Below are positions 26,688 to 36,566 of a DNA stretch of 64,000 bases, in pieces. Location: contig NZ_CP040297.1 of the NCBI RefSeq assembly GCF_013393945.1, positions 772,001-836,000 of the forward strand. Reading direction: 5' to 3'. The stretch comes from Nostoc sp. TCL26-01 (GTDB lineage Bacteria; Cyanobacteriota; Cyanobacteriia; Cyanobacteriales; Nostocaceae). A model generated the notes under the pieces. It was not told the origin of the DNA and did no database searches. It worked only from the letters and a program-made list of their open reading frames with translations. Numbering within the stretch: position 1 is the first letter of the stretch; every line of letters begins with the position of its first letter. Made by a program: the position numbers and the translations under genes.

Positions 26688-29600
26688 ATGTTTGTTGATT
26701 TCTTTATCAGGCGACCTGTATTTACAAGTGTCTGCGCTATTATCATTCTGCTGGTAGGAGCAATCAGCATTCCCACGCTGCCTACGGATCGCTATCCCGA
26801 AATTAGCCCGACACAAATTATTGTCAATGCTAATTACGTTGGCGCTAGTGCAGAAGTTGTGGAAAATACTGTGACGAGTGTCTTAGAACGCCAAATTAAC
26901 GGGGTTCAGGGCATGAAGTACATGACTTCTAGCAGTAGTAATGATGGCACGAGTACAATTACCATCACTTTTGACCCCTCACGGGACAAAGATATTGCCG
27001 CAGTTGATGTTCAAAACCGGGTGTCTATTGCCCAACCCCAGCTACCGGAAGCGGTGCAACGGACTGGTGTGACTGTCAGCAAACAGTCTAACAATATCTT
27101 GTTAGCGATCGGGTTGTACAGTGAGAAACAAGCATTTGATAATGTATTTTTAAGTAACTACGCCGACCAATATTTAGTAGATTCCCTGAAACGACTTAAC
27201 GGTGTGGGTGAGGCGCGGATTTTTGGAGAACGCCGCTATGCCATGCGTCTGTGGCTAGACCCAAATCGCCTAGCGAGTCGCAACCTCACGGCTCAAGATG
27301 TGATTGATGCGATCGATGAGCAAAACATCCAAGTAGGTGTGGGGCAAATCGGTCAGCAGCCTTCCTTACCCGGTCAAATGTATCAAATCGACCTCCAGGC
27401 TCGCGGCAGACTGACGGAAGCGACAGAATTTGCCGATATGGTGATTAAAACCGGGGCTGATGGCACACTAGTAAAGCTTAGAGATATCGGTCGAGCCGAA
27501 TTAGGTGCAGAAAACTATAACTCGTTTCTGCGGTTTAGAGGTAATGAGGGTGTGGGTATCGGTATATTCCCCACCCCAGGTAGTAATGCTTTATCAGTTG
27601 CCAAGGCAGTCAAAGCCGAAATGGAGCGACTAGCGCCCAACTTCCCGCCAGGGATGAAGTATCAAGTGGCGTTTGATACCACATTGTTTGTGGAAGAGTC
27701 TCTAGCCGAAGTAGTCAAAACACTAATAGAAGCGCTAGTTCTTGTCGTCTTGGTAATTTTTATCTTCTTGCAGGATTGGCGTACGACACTCATTCCCGTA
27801 ATTACCATTCCCCTAACATTAATCGGCACTTTCGCCTTTATTAAAGTTTTTGGCTTTTCCATTAATACTTTGACCTTATTCGGTCTGACCCTAGCAACTG
27901 GGTTGGTGGTTGACGATGCGATTATTGTTGTAGAAAACGTCTCCCGTTTGATTGAAGAAGAGGGGATGTCACCGCGTCAAGCGGCTTCTGAGTCGATGCG
28001 AGAACTGTTTGGGGCAGTAATTGCTACATCTTTAGTCTTGATGGCTGTGTTTGTGCCTGTGGCGTTCTTCCCCGGAACTACAGGACAGATTTACAAACAG
28101 TTTGCGCTGACGATCGCCTTTTCCATGGCCATTTCCACCTTCTTAGCCATTACCTTAACCCCTTCTCTCTCCGCCTTATTGCTGCGTCGGGGACAGAAAC
28201 CCCGTGGTTGGCTGGGGAAAATTTTTAATCAGGTTAACAGGTTTTTGGATTGGACAAGGCAAAGATATGAGCGATCGCTAAATTATCTCACGAGAATTAG
28301 AGCGATCGTCATCCTCTTATTTATTGCTTCCATTGGCGTGACAGGCTGGCTTTATCTCGTCGTCCCCACTGCATTTATTCCCGAAGAAGACCAAGGCTAT
28401 TTCATCACCATTATTCAAGGGCCAGAGGGGGTTTCTCTCAACTACACCAGCAACGTCATGTCTCAGGTGGAACAAGAAATTCTCAAATTGCCGGAAGTCA
28501 CGGGTACTTTTGCGATCGGCGGTTTTAGTTTTAGTGGCAACAGTGCTAACAGTGGCGTAATTTTTACCACCCTTAAGCCTTGGGATGAGCGTCATCAAGC
28601 GGGACAGTCAGCCCAAGAAATTATTGGTAAGTTGGCAGGCGTATTCTCCAACATCACCGAAGCTAGAATTTTTCCTGTGAGTCCACCACCCATCGACGGT
28701 TTAGGCAATTTTGGTGGTTTCCAATTTGAACTGCAAGATCGAGCTGGGAACAGTGGCTTGGATAACCTACTACAAGTCATGGGACAGTTCATGGCGCGGG
28801 GTAATCAAACTCCAGGGTTACAGGCTGTATTTAGTACCTTTAGTGCCAATACACCCCAAATGTTCATCGATGTAGACCGCAACAAAGCCAAAGCTTTAGA
28901 GGTAGATGTCGATGATGTATTTAATACTCTTCAGGCTTATTTGGGTTCGCGCTATGTCAATGACTTTAATTTCCAACAACGAACTTACCGAGTTTATGTG
29001 CAAGCTGATGCTCAGTATCGTTCCAACCCAGAAGATATTGGCAAATTATACGTGCGATCTGCCAGCAATCAAATGATTTCCCTGAGTAATTTGGTGAACA
29101 TAACATCAGCAACTGGCGCACAAACCATCAATCACTACAACCTGTTCCGCGCCATTGAAATTAACGGTGCGGCAGCTCCTGGTTACAGTTCTGGTCAAGC
29201 CACAACAGCTATGGAGAAATTGGCACAAGAGATTTTACCCGCCAGTATGGGTTACGAATGGTCAGGGATCACGGCGGAAGAAAAAGAATCTGGAGGTCTA
29301 GGTCCGGTAATTTTTGGACTAGGACTAGTATTTGTCTTCCTGGTGTTGGCGGCGCAGTATGAAAATTATGTAGACCCATTGATTATTATGCTGTCCGTTC
29401 CCCTAGCTATCTTAGGAGCGCTATCAGCAGAATGGATGCGGGGTTTAGCTAATGATGTGTTTTGCCAGGTAGGTTTGGTAATGTTGATTGGTCTGGCGAG
29501 TAAAAATGCCATTTTGATCGTAGAATTTGCCAACCAATTACGAGAGCAAGGTCTGCCAATTGTGAAAGCAGCCGTGCAGGCATCAGAAGAGAGGTTGCGT

Positions 29601-29861
29601 CCCATTCTCATGACTTCCCTGTCTTTTATTTTGGGTGTTTGGCCGTTGATTAATCCTGTAGGCGCAGGTGCAGCCAGTAGAAAATCTCTGGGTACAGCCG
29701 TTGCTGGGGGGATGATTGTTTCTACATTCCTGAGTCTATTTATTGTGCCAATTCTATACATCGTCATTGGCAAAATCCGCGATCGCTTCCGACCCCATCC
29801 ACCCCAACCAATACTAGATCATAGCCAGGATGGCAAAGTTCCTCACACCAGTCATCGGTAA
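26688..29861 (+). CDS. RND multidrug efflux permease, HAE1 (AcrB/MexB) type
   Basis: A 1057-residue inner-membrane proton antiporter that works as a trimer. It starts with the typical [20 protein letters not shown] helix. TM4 holds the proton-relay double Asp ([16 protein letters not shown], about residues 405-408) and TM10 the conserved Lys ([17 protein letters not shown]). Twelve TM helices and two large periplasmic loops are in the family order, and the length is standard for HAE1. It exports hydrophobic or amphiphilic compounds; the substrate is unknown. It is cotranscribed with the adaptor upstream and probably the SDR 30 bp downstream. The start codon is the end of an STRR unit, with no visible ribosome-binding site. 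Confidence 0.95.
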   Translation: MFVDFFIRRPVFTSVCAIIILLVGAISIPTLPTDRYPEISPTQIIVNANYVGASAEVVENTVTSVLERQINGVQGMKYMTSSSSNDGTSTITITFDPSRDKDIAAVDVQNRVSIAQPQLPEAVQRTGVTVSKQSNNILLAIGLYSEKQAFDNVFLSNYADQYLVDSLKRLNGVGEARIFGERRYAMRLWLDPNRLASRNLTAQDVIDAIDEQNIQVGVGQIGQQPSLPGQMYQIDLQARGRLTEATEFADMVIKTGADGTLVKLRDIGRAELGAENYNSFLRFRGNEGVGIGIFPTPGSNALSVAKAVKAEMERLAPNFPPGMKYQVAFDTTLFVEESLAEVVKTLIEALVLVVLVIFIFLQDWRTTLIPVITIPLTLIGTFAFIKVFGFSINTLTLFGLTLATGLVVDDAIIVVENVSRLIEEEGMSPRQAASESMRELFGAVIATSLVLMAVFVPVAFFPGTTGQIYKQFALTIAFSMAISTFLAITLTPSLSALLLRRGQKPRGWLGKIFNQVNRFLDWTRQRYERSLNYLTRIRAIVILLFIASIGVTGWLYLVVPTAFIPEEDQGYFITIIQGPEGVSLNYTSNVMSQVEQEILKLPEVTGTFAIGGFSFSGNSANSGVIFTTLKPWDERHQAGQSAQEIIGKLAGVFSNITEARIFPVSPPPIDGLGNFGGFQFELQDRAGNSGLDNLLQVMGQFMARGNQTPGLQAVFSTFSANTPQMFIDVDRNKAKALEVDVDDVFNTLQAYLGSRYVNDFNFQQRTYRVYVQADAQYRSNPEDIGKLYVRSASNQMISLSNLVNITSATGAQTINHYNLFRAIEINGAAAPGYSSGQATTAMEKLAQEILPASMGYEWSGITAEEKESGGLGPVIFGLGLVFVFLVLAAQYENYVDPLIIMLSVPLAILGALSAEWMRGLANDVFCQVGLVMLIGLASKNAILIVEFANQLREQGLPIVKAAVQASEERLRPILMTSLSFILGVWPLINPVGAGAASRKSLGTAVAGGMIVSTFLSLFIVPILYIVIGKIRDRFRPHPPQPILDHSQDGKVPHTSHR

Positions 29862-29891
29862 ACAATACAAAATTTCAGATGAGGTCAAATT

Positions 29892-30632
29892 ATGGCAACT
29901 TTGGCAGGAAAAGTGGCAATTGTTACCGGGGCATCACGGGGAATAGGTCGAGCGATCGCCTTGACATTAGCGAGTAAAGGTGCATCTGTGGTTGTTAACT
30001 ATGCCGGGAGAGCAGATAAAGCCGCAGAAGTGGTGACAGAAATCGAGAAACTAGGAGTAAAAGCCATCGCTATCCAAGCTGATATCAGTAAACTAGCTGA
30101 TATTGAGCAACTGTTTCAGCAAACAATTACTCACTTTGGTAAAGTTGATATCTTGGTAAATAATGCCGGCACAATTATTTACAAACCCATTGCCGAAATC
30201 ACCGAAGAGGATTTTGATAAAATTTATGCCATCAACGTCAAAGGCACTTTTTTTGCTTGTCAACAAGCAGCAAAGCACATGACCGCAGGAGGCAGAATCA
30301 TTAACTTCTCCTCATCGACTACAGGCATGATGTTACCAACCTATAGTGCCTATGTGGCGACAAAAGGCGCGGTAGAACAAATATCACGGGTATTAGCCAA
30401 AGAATTGGGAGCAAAAGGTATTGCAGTAAATGTAGTTTCTCCTGGCCCCACTGATACAGAACTTTTTCGAGAAGGCAAAACCGAAGCCCAAATCAATCAT
30501 CTAGCCCAACTGGCTGCCTTTGGTAAACTAGGTGATGTCCAAGAAATTGCTGATGTCGTGGGGTTTCTTGCTAGCGACGAAGCACGCTGGATCACTGGAC
30601 AAAACATTCGCGTTAATGGTGGGATAGTTTAA
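29892..30632 (+). CDS. SDR-family oxidoreductase (3-oxoacyl-ACP-reductase-like)
   Basis: 246 residues, classical SDR. The NAD(P) motif TGASRGIGRAIA (about 12-23), NNAGT (about 89-93), the catalytic Ser in INFSSSTTG and the Tyr-Lys pair in YSAYVATKGAVEQISRV are all present. The ending ITGQNIRVNGGIV is typical. Arg near the glycine motif and the VVNYAGRADKA strand favour NADPH. The substrate is not clear from sequence. The gene starts 30 bp after the RND pump stop and is followed by a strong terminator, so it is probably the last gene of the adaptor-pump-SDR unit. Confidence 0.92.
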   Translation: MATLAGKVAIVTGASRGIGRAIALTLASKGASVVVNYAGRADKAAEVVTEIEKLGVKAIAIQADISKLADIEQLFQQTITHFGKVDILVNNAGTIIYKPIAEITEEDFDKIYAINVKGTFFACQQAAKHMTAGGRIINFSSSTTGMMLPTYSAYVATKGAVEQISRVLAKELGAKGIAVNVVSPGPTDTELFREGKTEAQINHLAQLAAFGKLGDVQEIADVVGFLASDEARWITGQNIRVNGGIV

Positions 30633-30654
30633 TTAGCATTTAAAATATTCTTTA

Positions 30655-30690
30655 TTAAGTTGCTTGGAATTTCCCAGCAACTTAATTTTT
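30655..30690 (+). terminator. Intrinsic terminator of the RND-SDR unit
   Basis: TTAAGTTGCTTGG is paired with CCAGCAACTTAA around a short loop and followed by TTTTT. It begins 22 bp past the SDR stop. Confidence 0.85.
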
Positions 30691-30820
30691 ATATGGTAAA
30701 TATTGAGATATTGGCAAGGACAAATATAGTAGCAAAAAATGTAGTTTGGATGGAGCGCAACCTAACCCAACACCTTGATCTAAGTTAATATAATAAAAGA
30801 AACAACATCTATAAATAAGG

Positions 30821-31219
30821 ATGACACAAAATTCAGAAAATACTTTAAAAGTTGCTAATCAAGCATTTACATATTTTACACACGGGTTAGCTACGGGAGA
30901 ATGGCAAGCATTTCTCGATATGCTGACAGAAGATTTTACTTTTTGGTTTCCTATGGGAAAATTCCACGGTTTAAATACAGGCAAAGAACGAGCTAGAGAG
31001 TTTTTTCAATATGTATCTGCATCTTTTAATCCGGGACTGAAGTTAGCTTCCTTAGACCGAATTACTAGCAATGAAACAACCGTAGTTTTTGAGTTTCGAG
31101 ATGAAGGATTTTTATTGGGACAACCTTATAAAAATCGGGTAGCCGTTTCTTTTGATGTGCGTGACGATAAAATTTGTGGCTATAGAGAATATTTTGGTAG
31201 TGATGGAAAATCTTACTAA
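30821..31219 (+). CDS. SnoaL/NTF2-like family protein
   Basis: 132 residues of the cone-shaped NTF2-like fold: an N-terminal helix (ANQAFTYFTHGLATGEWQAF), FLDMLTEDFTFWFPMGKFHG, an internal helix, and the strand series TTVVFEFRDEGFLLGQPYKNR and DDKICGYREYFG. Members are small enzymes or ligand-binding proteins of many functions. No specific catalytic set can be named. It is monocistronic, and AAGG lies upstream of the ATG. Confidence 0.85.
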   Translation: MTQNSENTLKVANQAFTYFTHGLATGEWQAFLDMLTEDFTFWFPMGKFHGLNTGKERAREFFQYVSASFNPGLKLASLDRITSNETTVVFEFRDEGFLLGQPYKNRVAVSFDVRDDKICGYREYFGSDGKSY

Positions 31220-31554
31220 TTCTTCATTCGTCATTCTGCTACCAGCATTAAGGTTTAGGGACTTCCAGAAAATAAAATATTCAATAGGTAATACCATTTC
31301 ACGTTAATCATAATACACATAAATTATGTAGAGACGTTGCATTGCAACGTCTCTACTGTTCGCATTTAAAGGAAATTGGTATAAGAGCAAATATGATCAT
31401 TGAATTTTTCCACCCCTGCCAAATCAGTTACCAGTTAACAGTTATCAGTTACCAGTTAATAAACTTTCACTGTTCACTTTTCACTTTTCACTGTTTACAC
31501 CCCTGCCTCCCTTGCTCATCAAAGTAATTGTATATTTTTTTAGTTGGAAGTCCC
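31220..31554. other. Intergenic region with element C and STRRs
   Basis: No gene. It holds the complete element C (31291-31382) and STRR units of the form CAGTTA/CCAGTTA (31426-31460), followed by a TTCACTTTTCAC run. Confidence 0.65.
31291..31382. repeat. Inverted-repeat element C, complete copy (92 bp)
   Basis: The terminal repeats are ATACCATTTC and GAAATTGGTAT. The centre is the palindrome GTAGAGACGTTGC / GCAACGTCTCTAC. Partial copies lie at 9574 and 18845. It is non-coding and MITE-like. Confidence 0.8.
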
Positions 31555-32043
31555 TTAATTATTTTGGGCGGTGAAAGCTTTAATTTCTTGACATTTTATT
31601 TCTGCTGCTTGATAGGCTGCTAAATATTCTTTACCTCCCAACATGACATCACCGTAATACTCATAAGGTGCTTCACCATAGATAGGTAATGGATCATCTT
31701 CTGGATAATCTTCTTGGGATTCTTCTATAACTGCTTTTAGCTGCTTCAGAGTCAAATATTGTGCGGCAAAATACCACAATTGGTCTGGTTTTTTGTGTAA
31801 GTGAGGTAGTGTGGGGTCTACAATACTGATAACTGCATTGTTCTCAGCGACATCGCTAATTTCAATCCAACCATGTTCTTGAGGTTTGTATGGCTTACCT
31901 GTAGAAACTAGAAATCCTTGGACATAAACTGCTCCTTTTGTTGCTAAGGCAGCTTTGTAAGCATTATCAAAAGGTTTATGAGCTTTGCTTTTGATGCTTT
32001 CTGCTATTTTGAGAGAAAGGGTTTCATCTAATACTTTGTTCAT
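31555..32043 (-). CDS. Conserved-looking hypothetical protein
   Basis: 162 residues, soluble, acidic. The N-terminal helix (LSLKIAESIKSKAHKPFDNAY) is followed by strands (GAVYVQGFLVSTGKPY; HGWIEISDVAENNAVISIVD) and a C-terminal Glu/Pro/Tyr-rich part (EEYPEDDPLPIYGEAPYEYY-like). I do not recognise the family. The layout resembles proteins that handle enzymatic or regulatory small ligands, but no catalytic motif is visible. ATG start. The 32092-32121 palindrome lies about 50 bp upstream and may be an operator or a repeat. Confidence 0.7.
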   Translation of the reverse strand: MNKVLDETLSLKIAESIKSKAHKPFDNAYKAALATKGAVYVQGFLVSTGKPYKPQEHGWIEISDVAENNAVISIVDPTLPHLHKKPDQLWYFAAQYLTLKQLKAVIEESQEDYPEDDPLPIYGEAPYEYYGDVMLGGKEYLAAYQAAEIKCQEIKAFTAQNN

Positions 32044-32091
32044 TGAAAGTCGTGATCAGTTTGCCGACTACAATATCAATATACAACGAAA

Positions 32092-32121
32092 AAACAACGA
32101 CGTTTTAAGTTAACGTCGTTG
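32092..32121. repeat. Perfect inverted repeat upstream of the 162-residue protein gene
   Basis: The arms ACAACGACGTT and AACGTCGTTGT lie around a 7-8 nt loop. No T-run follows. It is either a dispersed palindrome or an operator for the minus-strand gene whose start is about 50 bp away. Confidence 0.6.
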
Positions 32122-32174
32122 TAACAGCATTTTTAGTTACTACAATAGCAATTGCTTATTTTTCAGAGTTGGTC

Positions 32175-32300
32175 ATAGCGGTTCTCACTCAGATGCGGTA
32201 CAAAATTATATCGCAAGGTGTAGAGGCAATTCATGTAGCCGAAAGCCTTTCGCAGGGTATTGCCCCTACAGATGTACCTCACATGAACGAGAACCGCTAT
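32175..32300. repeat. Inverted-repeat element F (126 bp)
   Basis: The perfect 12-bp terminal repeats ATAGCGGTTCTC and GAGAACCGCTAT enclose about 100 bp, including GCCGAAAGCCTTTCGCAGGG and TTGCCCCTACAGATG. A short ORF across it is repeat-derived. It looks like a MITE; only one copy is in the window. Confidence 0.7.
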
Positions 32301-33042
32301 ATATACTTCAGGCTTTATCTGTTGTGGGATTTTAGAGAATTGGTATTAGTATTCGGTTTTTGAACTATCTATTTTAAATATACCTATATATAGATTGACA
32401 TAATTATAAACACACTATCTAAATTGAATATGACATCAAGCAATAGTTGAAAAAAATTGAATTTTAGTGCATCTCTGAATATTCACTGACAAATTTTGTG
32501 GATTTATCTGTATTTTTCGGGATGAAACTCTGTTGACCAAAATTTTTGTGAACTAAATTTAGTTAAAGTTCCTTACATATTCAGTATGGTCATTATTTAG
32601 TAATGGATTAAGACATCATATCTGCTTCAGTGAAATTTCGTATTTTTTTATGTCTTTCTAACATCTAAAATCGCTAGAAGCTTATTGCATAAAGTATTTC
32701 GAGATGTTACAATTTAACCAAATTCTATTCATAAAGTTGGTAATTAATATTTGGGAAGATAAAATAAGGTATTTTCAATGTTAGTCTTTTAACCAAAATT
32801 TAACGCGATAATGACAGATTATGTCCAGGAATCGTAACAAATTAGTCACTTAAGCAAATTGGCAATGTTTTTCACCAACTTTATATCAAGACTAGCAGGT
32901 ATAAGACTACAATTATGAACCATGCCAAACTGGCTGATGTTTTTTCGCGCTACACACTTAGCAGTGAAACATAGCTAAAATAGAACAGAGACTCTCAACT
33001 AGAGAGCAAATTTACAAGTGATGTGATTGACTTTAACTTTGT

Positions 33043-33228
33043 ATGAATTCAGATAGCCAGTCTGCCAGTTCTTCCGACACGTACTCCCATCGTTTGGCAG
33101 ATATTGTGGGAACATTGATTGCCTTAGTAACTCTAACGCTACCAGTGATTGTTATTGCCCATTATTCAACCAATGTCCAAAATAACCAGCAACCCATGAC
33201 CTACGAACTACCGCGAGGTGAAGATTAG
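33043..33228 (+). CDS. Small single-helix membrane protein of unknown function
   Basis: 61 residues. A Ser-rich N-terminus (MNSDSQSASSSDTYSHRL) is followed by one transmembrane helix (about 22-42, IVGTLIALVTLTLPVIVIAHY) and a polar tail ending in YELPRGED. ATG start. The size and shape resemble small thylakoid or plasma-membrane peptides, but I do not recognise a named family. It is followed by a strong terminator at 33418, which supports a transcript here. Confidence 0.6.
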   Translation: MNSDSQSASSSDTYSHRLADIVGTLIALVTLTLPVIVIAHYSTNVQNNQQPMTYELPRGED

Positions 33229-33705
33229 ACAATAGTTGAGGATGAGACTTGACAAGCAAAAACCGCAAAAATGGAGAGAGTAGATTTTGATCTAGCATTT
33301 GTGGGTAAGTCAGTGAATAAAACCTACATAGGCGTTTTTGCCGGATATTTTAGTCACCCAGACTAAGGCGAGAGTGAATCCCTTCGGGAAAAATCAATTT
33401 TTTACACACTATTCACCAGCGTTGCGATATTTTCTCGCAACGCTTTTTAATTACCGCCTATTAGACATTAGACATCTCGGCAAAATTTATGCCAATATCG
33501 GGAAAAAACTGTTACCTGTTACCTGTTACCTACCCCCACGAGAGGACTTTTTCAGCAAGCCCTATGTATGTATGTTCTTTTGCGTAGATGTATACTGACG
33601 ACTGACTAATTCAAATAAATACTTTGGGAAGAAGTCCATCTTGGCCATAAAATTCTACACGGGGAGTATGTCCCCAATGCACTTTTGCTAAGATAGGAGT
33701 TTTTT
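33229..33705. other. Intergenic region with terminator, no clear gene
   Basis: It holds the intrinsic terminator at 33418-33448 and short TTACC-type tandem repeats (33510-33532). The 190 bp between the small gene and the terminator contain a CCCTTCGGG hairpin. An 86-codon frame at 33338-33598 crosses the terminator and is rejected. Confidence 0.6.
33418..33448 (+). terminator. Strong intrinsic terminator
   Basis: AGCGTTGCGA is paired with TCGCAACGCT around a 7-nt loop, followed by TTTT. It is the first terminator downstream of the small gene at 33043-33228. Confidence 0.85.
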
Positions 33706-34215
33706 GTGGACTTATCTCGTATTCCAGCACAACCCAAGCCCGGTGTTATTAACATTCTGATTGAAATTGCTGGTGGTAGTCAAAACAAATACGAATTTGA
33801 CAAAGACTTGGAAGCTTTTGCTTTAGATCGAGTATTATATTCTTCCGTCAAATATCCTTACGATTACGGTTTTGTACCTAACACTCTGGCTGATGACGGC
33901 GATCCTTTAGATGGTATGGTGATTATTGATGAGCCTACCTTTCCTGGATGTGTGATAGCTGCTAGACCAATTGGGTTTTTAGAAATGATTGACGGTGGCG
34001 ATCGCGATGAAAAAATTCTGGCAGTACCCGCTAAAGATCCACGCTATGCTCATGTAAAATCTCTGAACGACATAGCACCACACCGCTTGGATGAAATAGC
34101 CGAATTTTTCCGTAGTTACAAAAATTTAGAAAAAAAGGTTACGGAAATCCTCGGTTGGCAAGATGTTGATCAGGTAAAAGCCTTAGTAGACAAATCCATT
34201 CAAGCTTACCGATAA
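33706..34215 (+). CDS. ppa: Inorganic pyrophosphatase (family I)
   Basis: 169 residues, the usual length. It hydrolyses pyrophosphate to phosphate in the cytoplasm, pulling biosynthetic reactions forward. Family I motifs are present: [15 protein letters not shown] (active-site Glu and Lys), YPYDYGFVP, the metal-binding signature [11 protein letters not shown], and the later Asp/Lys cluster [13 protein letters not shown] plus YKNLEKK. The start is GTG, preceded by AGGAGTTTTTT. It is followed on the same strand by panD after 170 bp. Confidence 0.97.
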   Translation: MDLSRIPAQPKPGVINILIEIAGGSQNKYEFDKDLEAFALDRVLYSSVKYPYDYGFVPNTLADDGDPLDGMVIIDEPTFPGCVIAARPIGFLEMIDGGDRDEKILAVPAKDPRYAHVKSLNDIAPHRLDEIAEFFRSYKNLEKKVTEILGWQDVDQVKALVDKSIQAYR

Positions 34216-34385
34216 CAGTGGGCAATTTGTGATGGCTAGTACTAAAGTGAAAAAGTAAAAGTTGGTTGGGGAGTGCTGAGTAGTCATTATTCTTCTGTGC
34301 TTCCCTGCCACAAAAGTCATGAGTACAGAACATCCAAATTTCGCTGGTTGCCGACTGCAAACATTGCTGAGAGATTCTAACTAAA

Positions 34386-34769
34386 ATGCAACGCACCCTC
34401 CTATTGGCAAAAATTCATAATTGCACCCTCACGGGGGCAAACATCAATTATGTGGGTAGTATCAGCATCGATGAAATTCTGTTGGATAAAGCTGGTATCT
34501 TGCCTTACGAGCAAGTGCAAGTAGTGAATAATGCCAATGGGGAGCGTTTCATTACTTATGCGATTCCAGCTCCGGCGAATTCGGGCATTATTGAATTAAA
34601 TGGGGCTGCCGCCCGTCTAGGCATTATGGGCGATCGCTTGATTATAATGACTTACGGGCAGTTTACTCCAGAGGAGTTAAAAAGTTACACTCCGACGGTA
34701 GTCATCGTCAACGAAAAAAACCAACTTTTAGAAGTACGGCGCTACGATGACCTGCTCAATAAAGTCTAA
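34386..34769 (+). CDS. panD: Aspartate 1-decarboxylase
   Basis: 127 residues, the standard length. It makes beta-alanine from aspartate for pantothenate and CoA synthesis. The proenzyme self-cleaves between Gly24 and Ser25 (NYVGSISID) to create the pyruvoyl group. Lys9 (LLAKIHN), the Tyr in the cleavage segment and the [10 protein letters not shown] core are as in the family. It is followed after 11 bp by a metallo-beta-lactamase-fold gene, so the two are probably cotranscribed. Confidence 0.97.
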   Translation: MQRTLLLAKIHNCTLTGANINYVGSISIDEILLDKAGILPYEQVQVVNNANGERFITYAIPAPANSGIIELNGAAARLGIMGDRLIIMTYGQFTPEELKSYTPTVVIVNEKNQLLEVRRYDDLLNKV

Positions 34770-34780
34770 ATTCAAAGAAA

Positions 34781-35680
34781 ATGACAAATCTTGAGCTGTC
34801 AAGTTCTCAAAGCTACCCAATCGACAAGTCTACTAGTAGCCTAAGTAGTCTTCCTGGTGATTTTCTCGTGCAATTTTGGGGAGTTAGGGGTTTAATTCCC
34901 ACTCCCAGTAATCATACTAGCCGCTACGGTGGCAACACAGCTTGTGTAGAGATGTATGTAGCTGGTAAACGCCTAATTTTTGATGGTGGTACTGGTTTAA
35001 GAATCTTGGGTAAAGCTTGGCAAAATTTACAACAGCCCCTAGAAGCCCATTTATTTTTTACCAATTCCCAATCGAATCGCATTCAAGGTTTTCCCTTTTT
35101 TGCACCAGCGTTCATCGCTGAAAACAGCTTTCATATTTACGGTGGTGCAGCTTCTAATGGAGCTTCGATTAAACAATGTCTCTATGATCAGATGCTCCAA
35201 CCACATTTTCCTTACCCTCTACAGGTGATGCAATCGGAATTGCAATTTTGTAATTTAACACCTAATAGTGAAGTGGGGCTAGATGAGGTCAAAATTACCA
35301 CAGCACTGATTAATCAGACACAGCGCTCTATTGGCTACAGGGTGACATGGCAAAACTATAATGTGGCCTATGTCACCGATTTAAATATGAATGCTGAACC
35401 TGGGGAAAGAGAGCAAATTTTGCAGATGATTCAAGATGTTGACTTGCTGATTGCCAATGCAACTTATATTCCCCCAACATCCCACGCCCATGAATCAGCT
35501 GAGTTGCTTTGGCAAGTGGCTGTAGAAATGGCGGAGAAAGCCAATGTTCAAAAGTTAGTTATCTCTCATCATCACCCAGATGATCATGATGATTTTCTTG
35601 ATCAGGTTGAGAGTAAGGTTCAATCTATTTTTGCCAATACTTCACTAGCCTGTGAGGGTTTAATTATACCTGTTGTCTAA
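34781..35680 (+). CDS. Metallo-beta-lactamase-fold protein with degenerate metal site
   Basis: 299 residues. The start of the fold is clear: LVQFWGVRGLIPTPSN, RYGGNTACVEM and LIFDGGTGLRILG, as in MBL-fold hydrolases of the PhnP/RNase Z type. The HxHxDH metal motif, normally in TH.H.DH.QGFPFF, is here FFTNSQSNRIQGFPFF, so all three metal-ligand residues are gone. The next ligand region reads LLIANATYIPP without the usual Asp. The AYVTDLN Asp and the C-terminal HHHPDDHDDFLD remain. It is probably not an active metallohydrolase; a binding or regulatory role is likely. It lies 11 bp downstream of panD. Confidence 0.85.
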   Translation: MTNLELSSSQSYPIDKSTSSLSSLPGDFLVQFWGVRGLIPTPSNHTSRYGGNTACVEMYVAGKRLIFDGGTGLRILGKAWQNLQQPLEAHLFFTNSQSNRIQGFPFFAPAFIAENSFHIYGGAASNGASIKQCLYDQMLQPHFPYPLQVMQSELQFCNLTPNSEVGLDEVKITTALINQTQRSIGYRVTWQNYNVAYVTDLNMNAEPGEREQILQMIQDVDLLIANATYIPPTSHAHESAELLWQVAVEMAEKANVQKLVISHHHPDDHDDFLDQVESKVQSIFANTSLACEGLIIPVV

Positions 35681-35793
35681 GAATTGGTGTTAGGCTAAAG
35701 AGACAATTTTTGAGGTGAAGATGACATCAAATATTTCTACAAAGCACCAACACCAATTAACTGTTAAGCTAGTTTTCTATTCTCTGGGATAGG

Positions 35794-36069
35794 TCAATGA
35801 GCCATACTGACTTTTCTGTAATTAGCATCTAACCAACAACGAGGTAAACTTTCGCCAGAAGGAAATTCTAGATTTTCTTTTTGAAAAGACTCTGTTTCTT
35901 GTTCTTCTTGACCTTCTTGGTCTTGTCCATGAACAATATCATTGTTAGGGTCGATTAATTCTTGAATATCAAGAATTTTAACTAAATCTCTACTATTTTT
36001 GATTTGTAAAAACATATAATTATCCTTACGTAAATATAGAGTGGATTCATTTGCAGAATTCACAGGCAT
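35794..36069 (-). CDS. Small acidic hypothetical protein
   Basis: 91 residues. The ATG at 36069 is preceded by AGGAGGTGAG, a near-perfect ribosome site, which fixes the start. An N-terminal basic/hydrophobic part (MFLQIKNSRDLVKILDI) is followed by a very acidic, Gln/Glu-rich middle and the conserved-looking SLPRCWLDANYR near the C-terminus. Function unknown. It is 70 bp downstream of the DUF3181 gene on the same strand and may be cotranscribed with it. Confidence 0.75.
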   Translation of the reverse strand: MPVNSANESTLYLRKDNYMFLQIKNSRDLVKILDIQELIDPNNDIVHGQDQEGQEEQETESFQKENLEFPSGESLPRCWLDANYRKVSMAH

Positions 36070-36139
36070 TCGTTTATCTCACCTCCTAAAAATAGAGGTG
36101 TAACCAGGGTAAATTAGGCGACTAGTGTCAAGACAAAAA

Positions 36140-36448
36140 TTAGATTTCGCGTTGGTATTTCTCTAAAATATCAACCAGATTTACCTGACATTGCAATGGA
36201 AGTAAGTCAATTAAAGGTAGTTCTCTTCTACCACCACCAATTTTGACGGGGATAGATTCTAGGACTTTAATGACTGCCTCTTCATTGACTGATTTAGAAG
36301 TAATTAGAGGATATAACTGTTCAGCAACTACAGTATGCAGCTTGGCATTAGATAAATATAAATGCCATTTGGCAATATCTATATACACATTTTCGCCAAT
36401 TTCGGCTGCTAGGGCTTCGAGTAATTCTGTAGTGTTAGTCTTAGCCAT
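36140..36448 (-). CDS. DUF3181 family protein
   Basis: 102 residues, soluble. The pattern ELLEALAAEIGENVYIDIAK then WHLYLSNAKLHTVVAEQLYP, and a C-terminal IPVKIGGGRRELPLIDLLP, match the cyanobacteria-specific DUF3181 family. The function is not known. The start has AAGGTGATTTT just upstream. It is followed by the 91-residue acidic protein gene. Confidence 0.88.
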   Translation of the reverse strand: MAKTNTTELLEALAAEIGENVYIDIAKWHLYLSNAKLHTVVAEQLYPLITSKSVNEEAVIKVLESIPVKIGGGRRELPLIDLLPLQCQVNLVDILEKYQREI

Positions 36449-36566
36449 AAAATCACCTTATATAAAATAAGAGAGAAAGCTCTCTGGCTAATTAACATTA
36501 TCGCCTAATTAACCGAGCGAATGTATAACCGCAGGTTACAATTGCCCTAGCTGAAGCCGTCCATCT

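Larger units (their letters stand above)
32044..33042. other. Long AT-rich gap with two inverted repeats
   Basis: No supported gene. The first 260 bp hold a perfect 11-bp-arm palindrome (about 32092-32121) and element F (32175-32300). From 32300 to 33042 the sequence is AT-rich with no ORF, terminator or known repeat noticed. It probably contains a long 5' leader or regulatory region for the small gene at 33043. Confidence 0.6.

Noticed and set aside
32169..32363. 64-codon ORF
   Set aside because: Two thirds of it is the inverted-repeat element F; no ribosome site.
33338..33598. 86-codon plus-strand ORF
   Set aside because: It runs through an intrinsic terminator and STRR units, and its composition is not protein-like.
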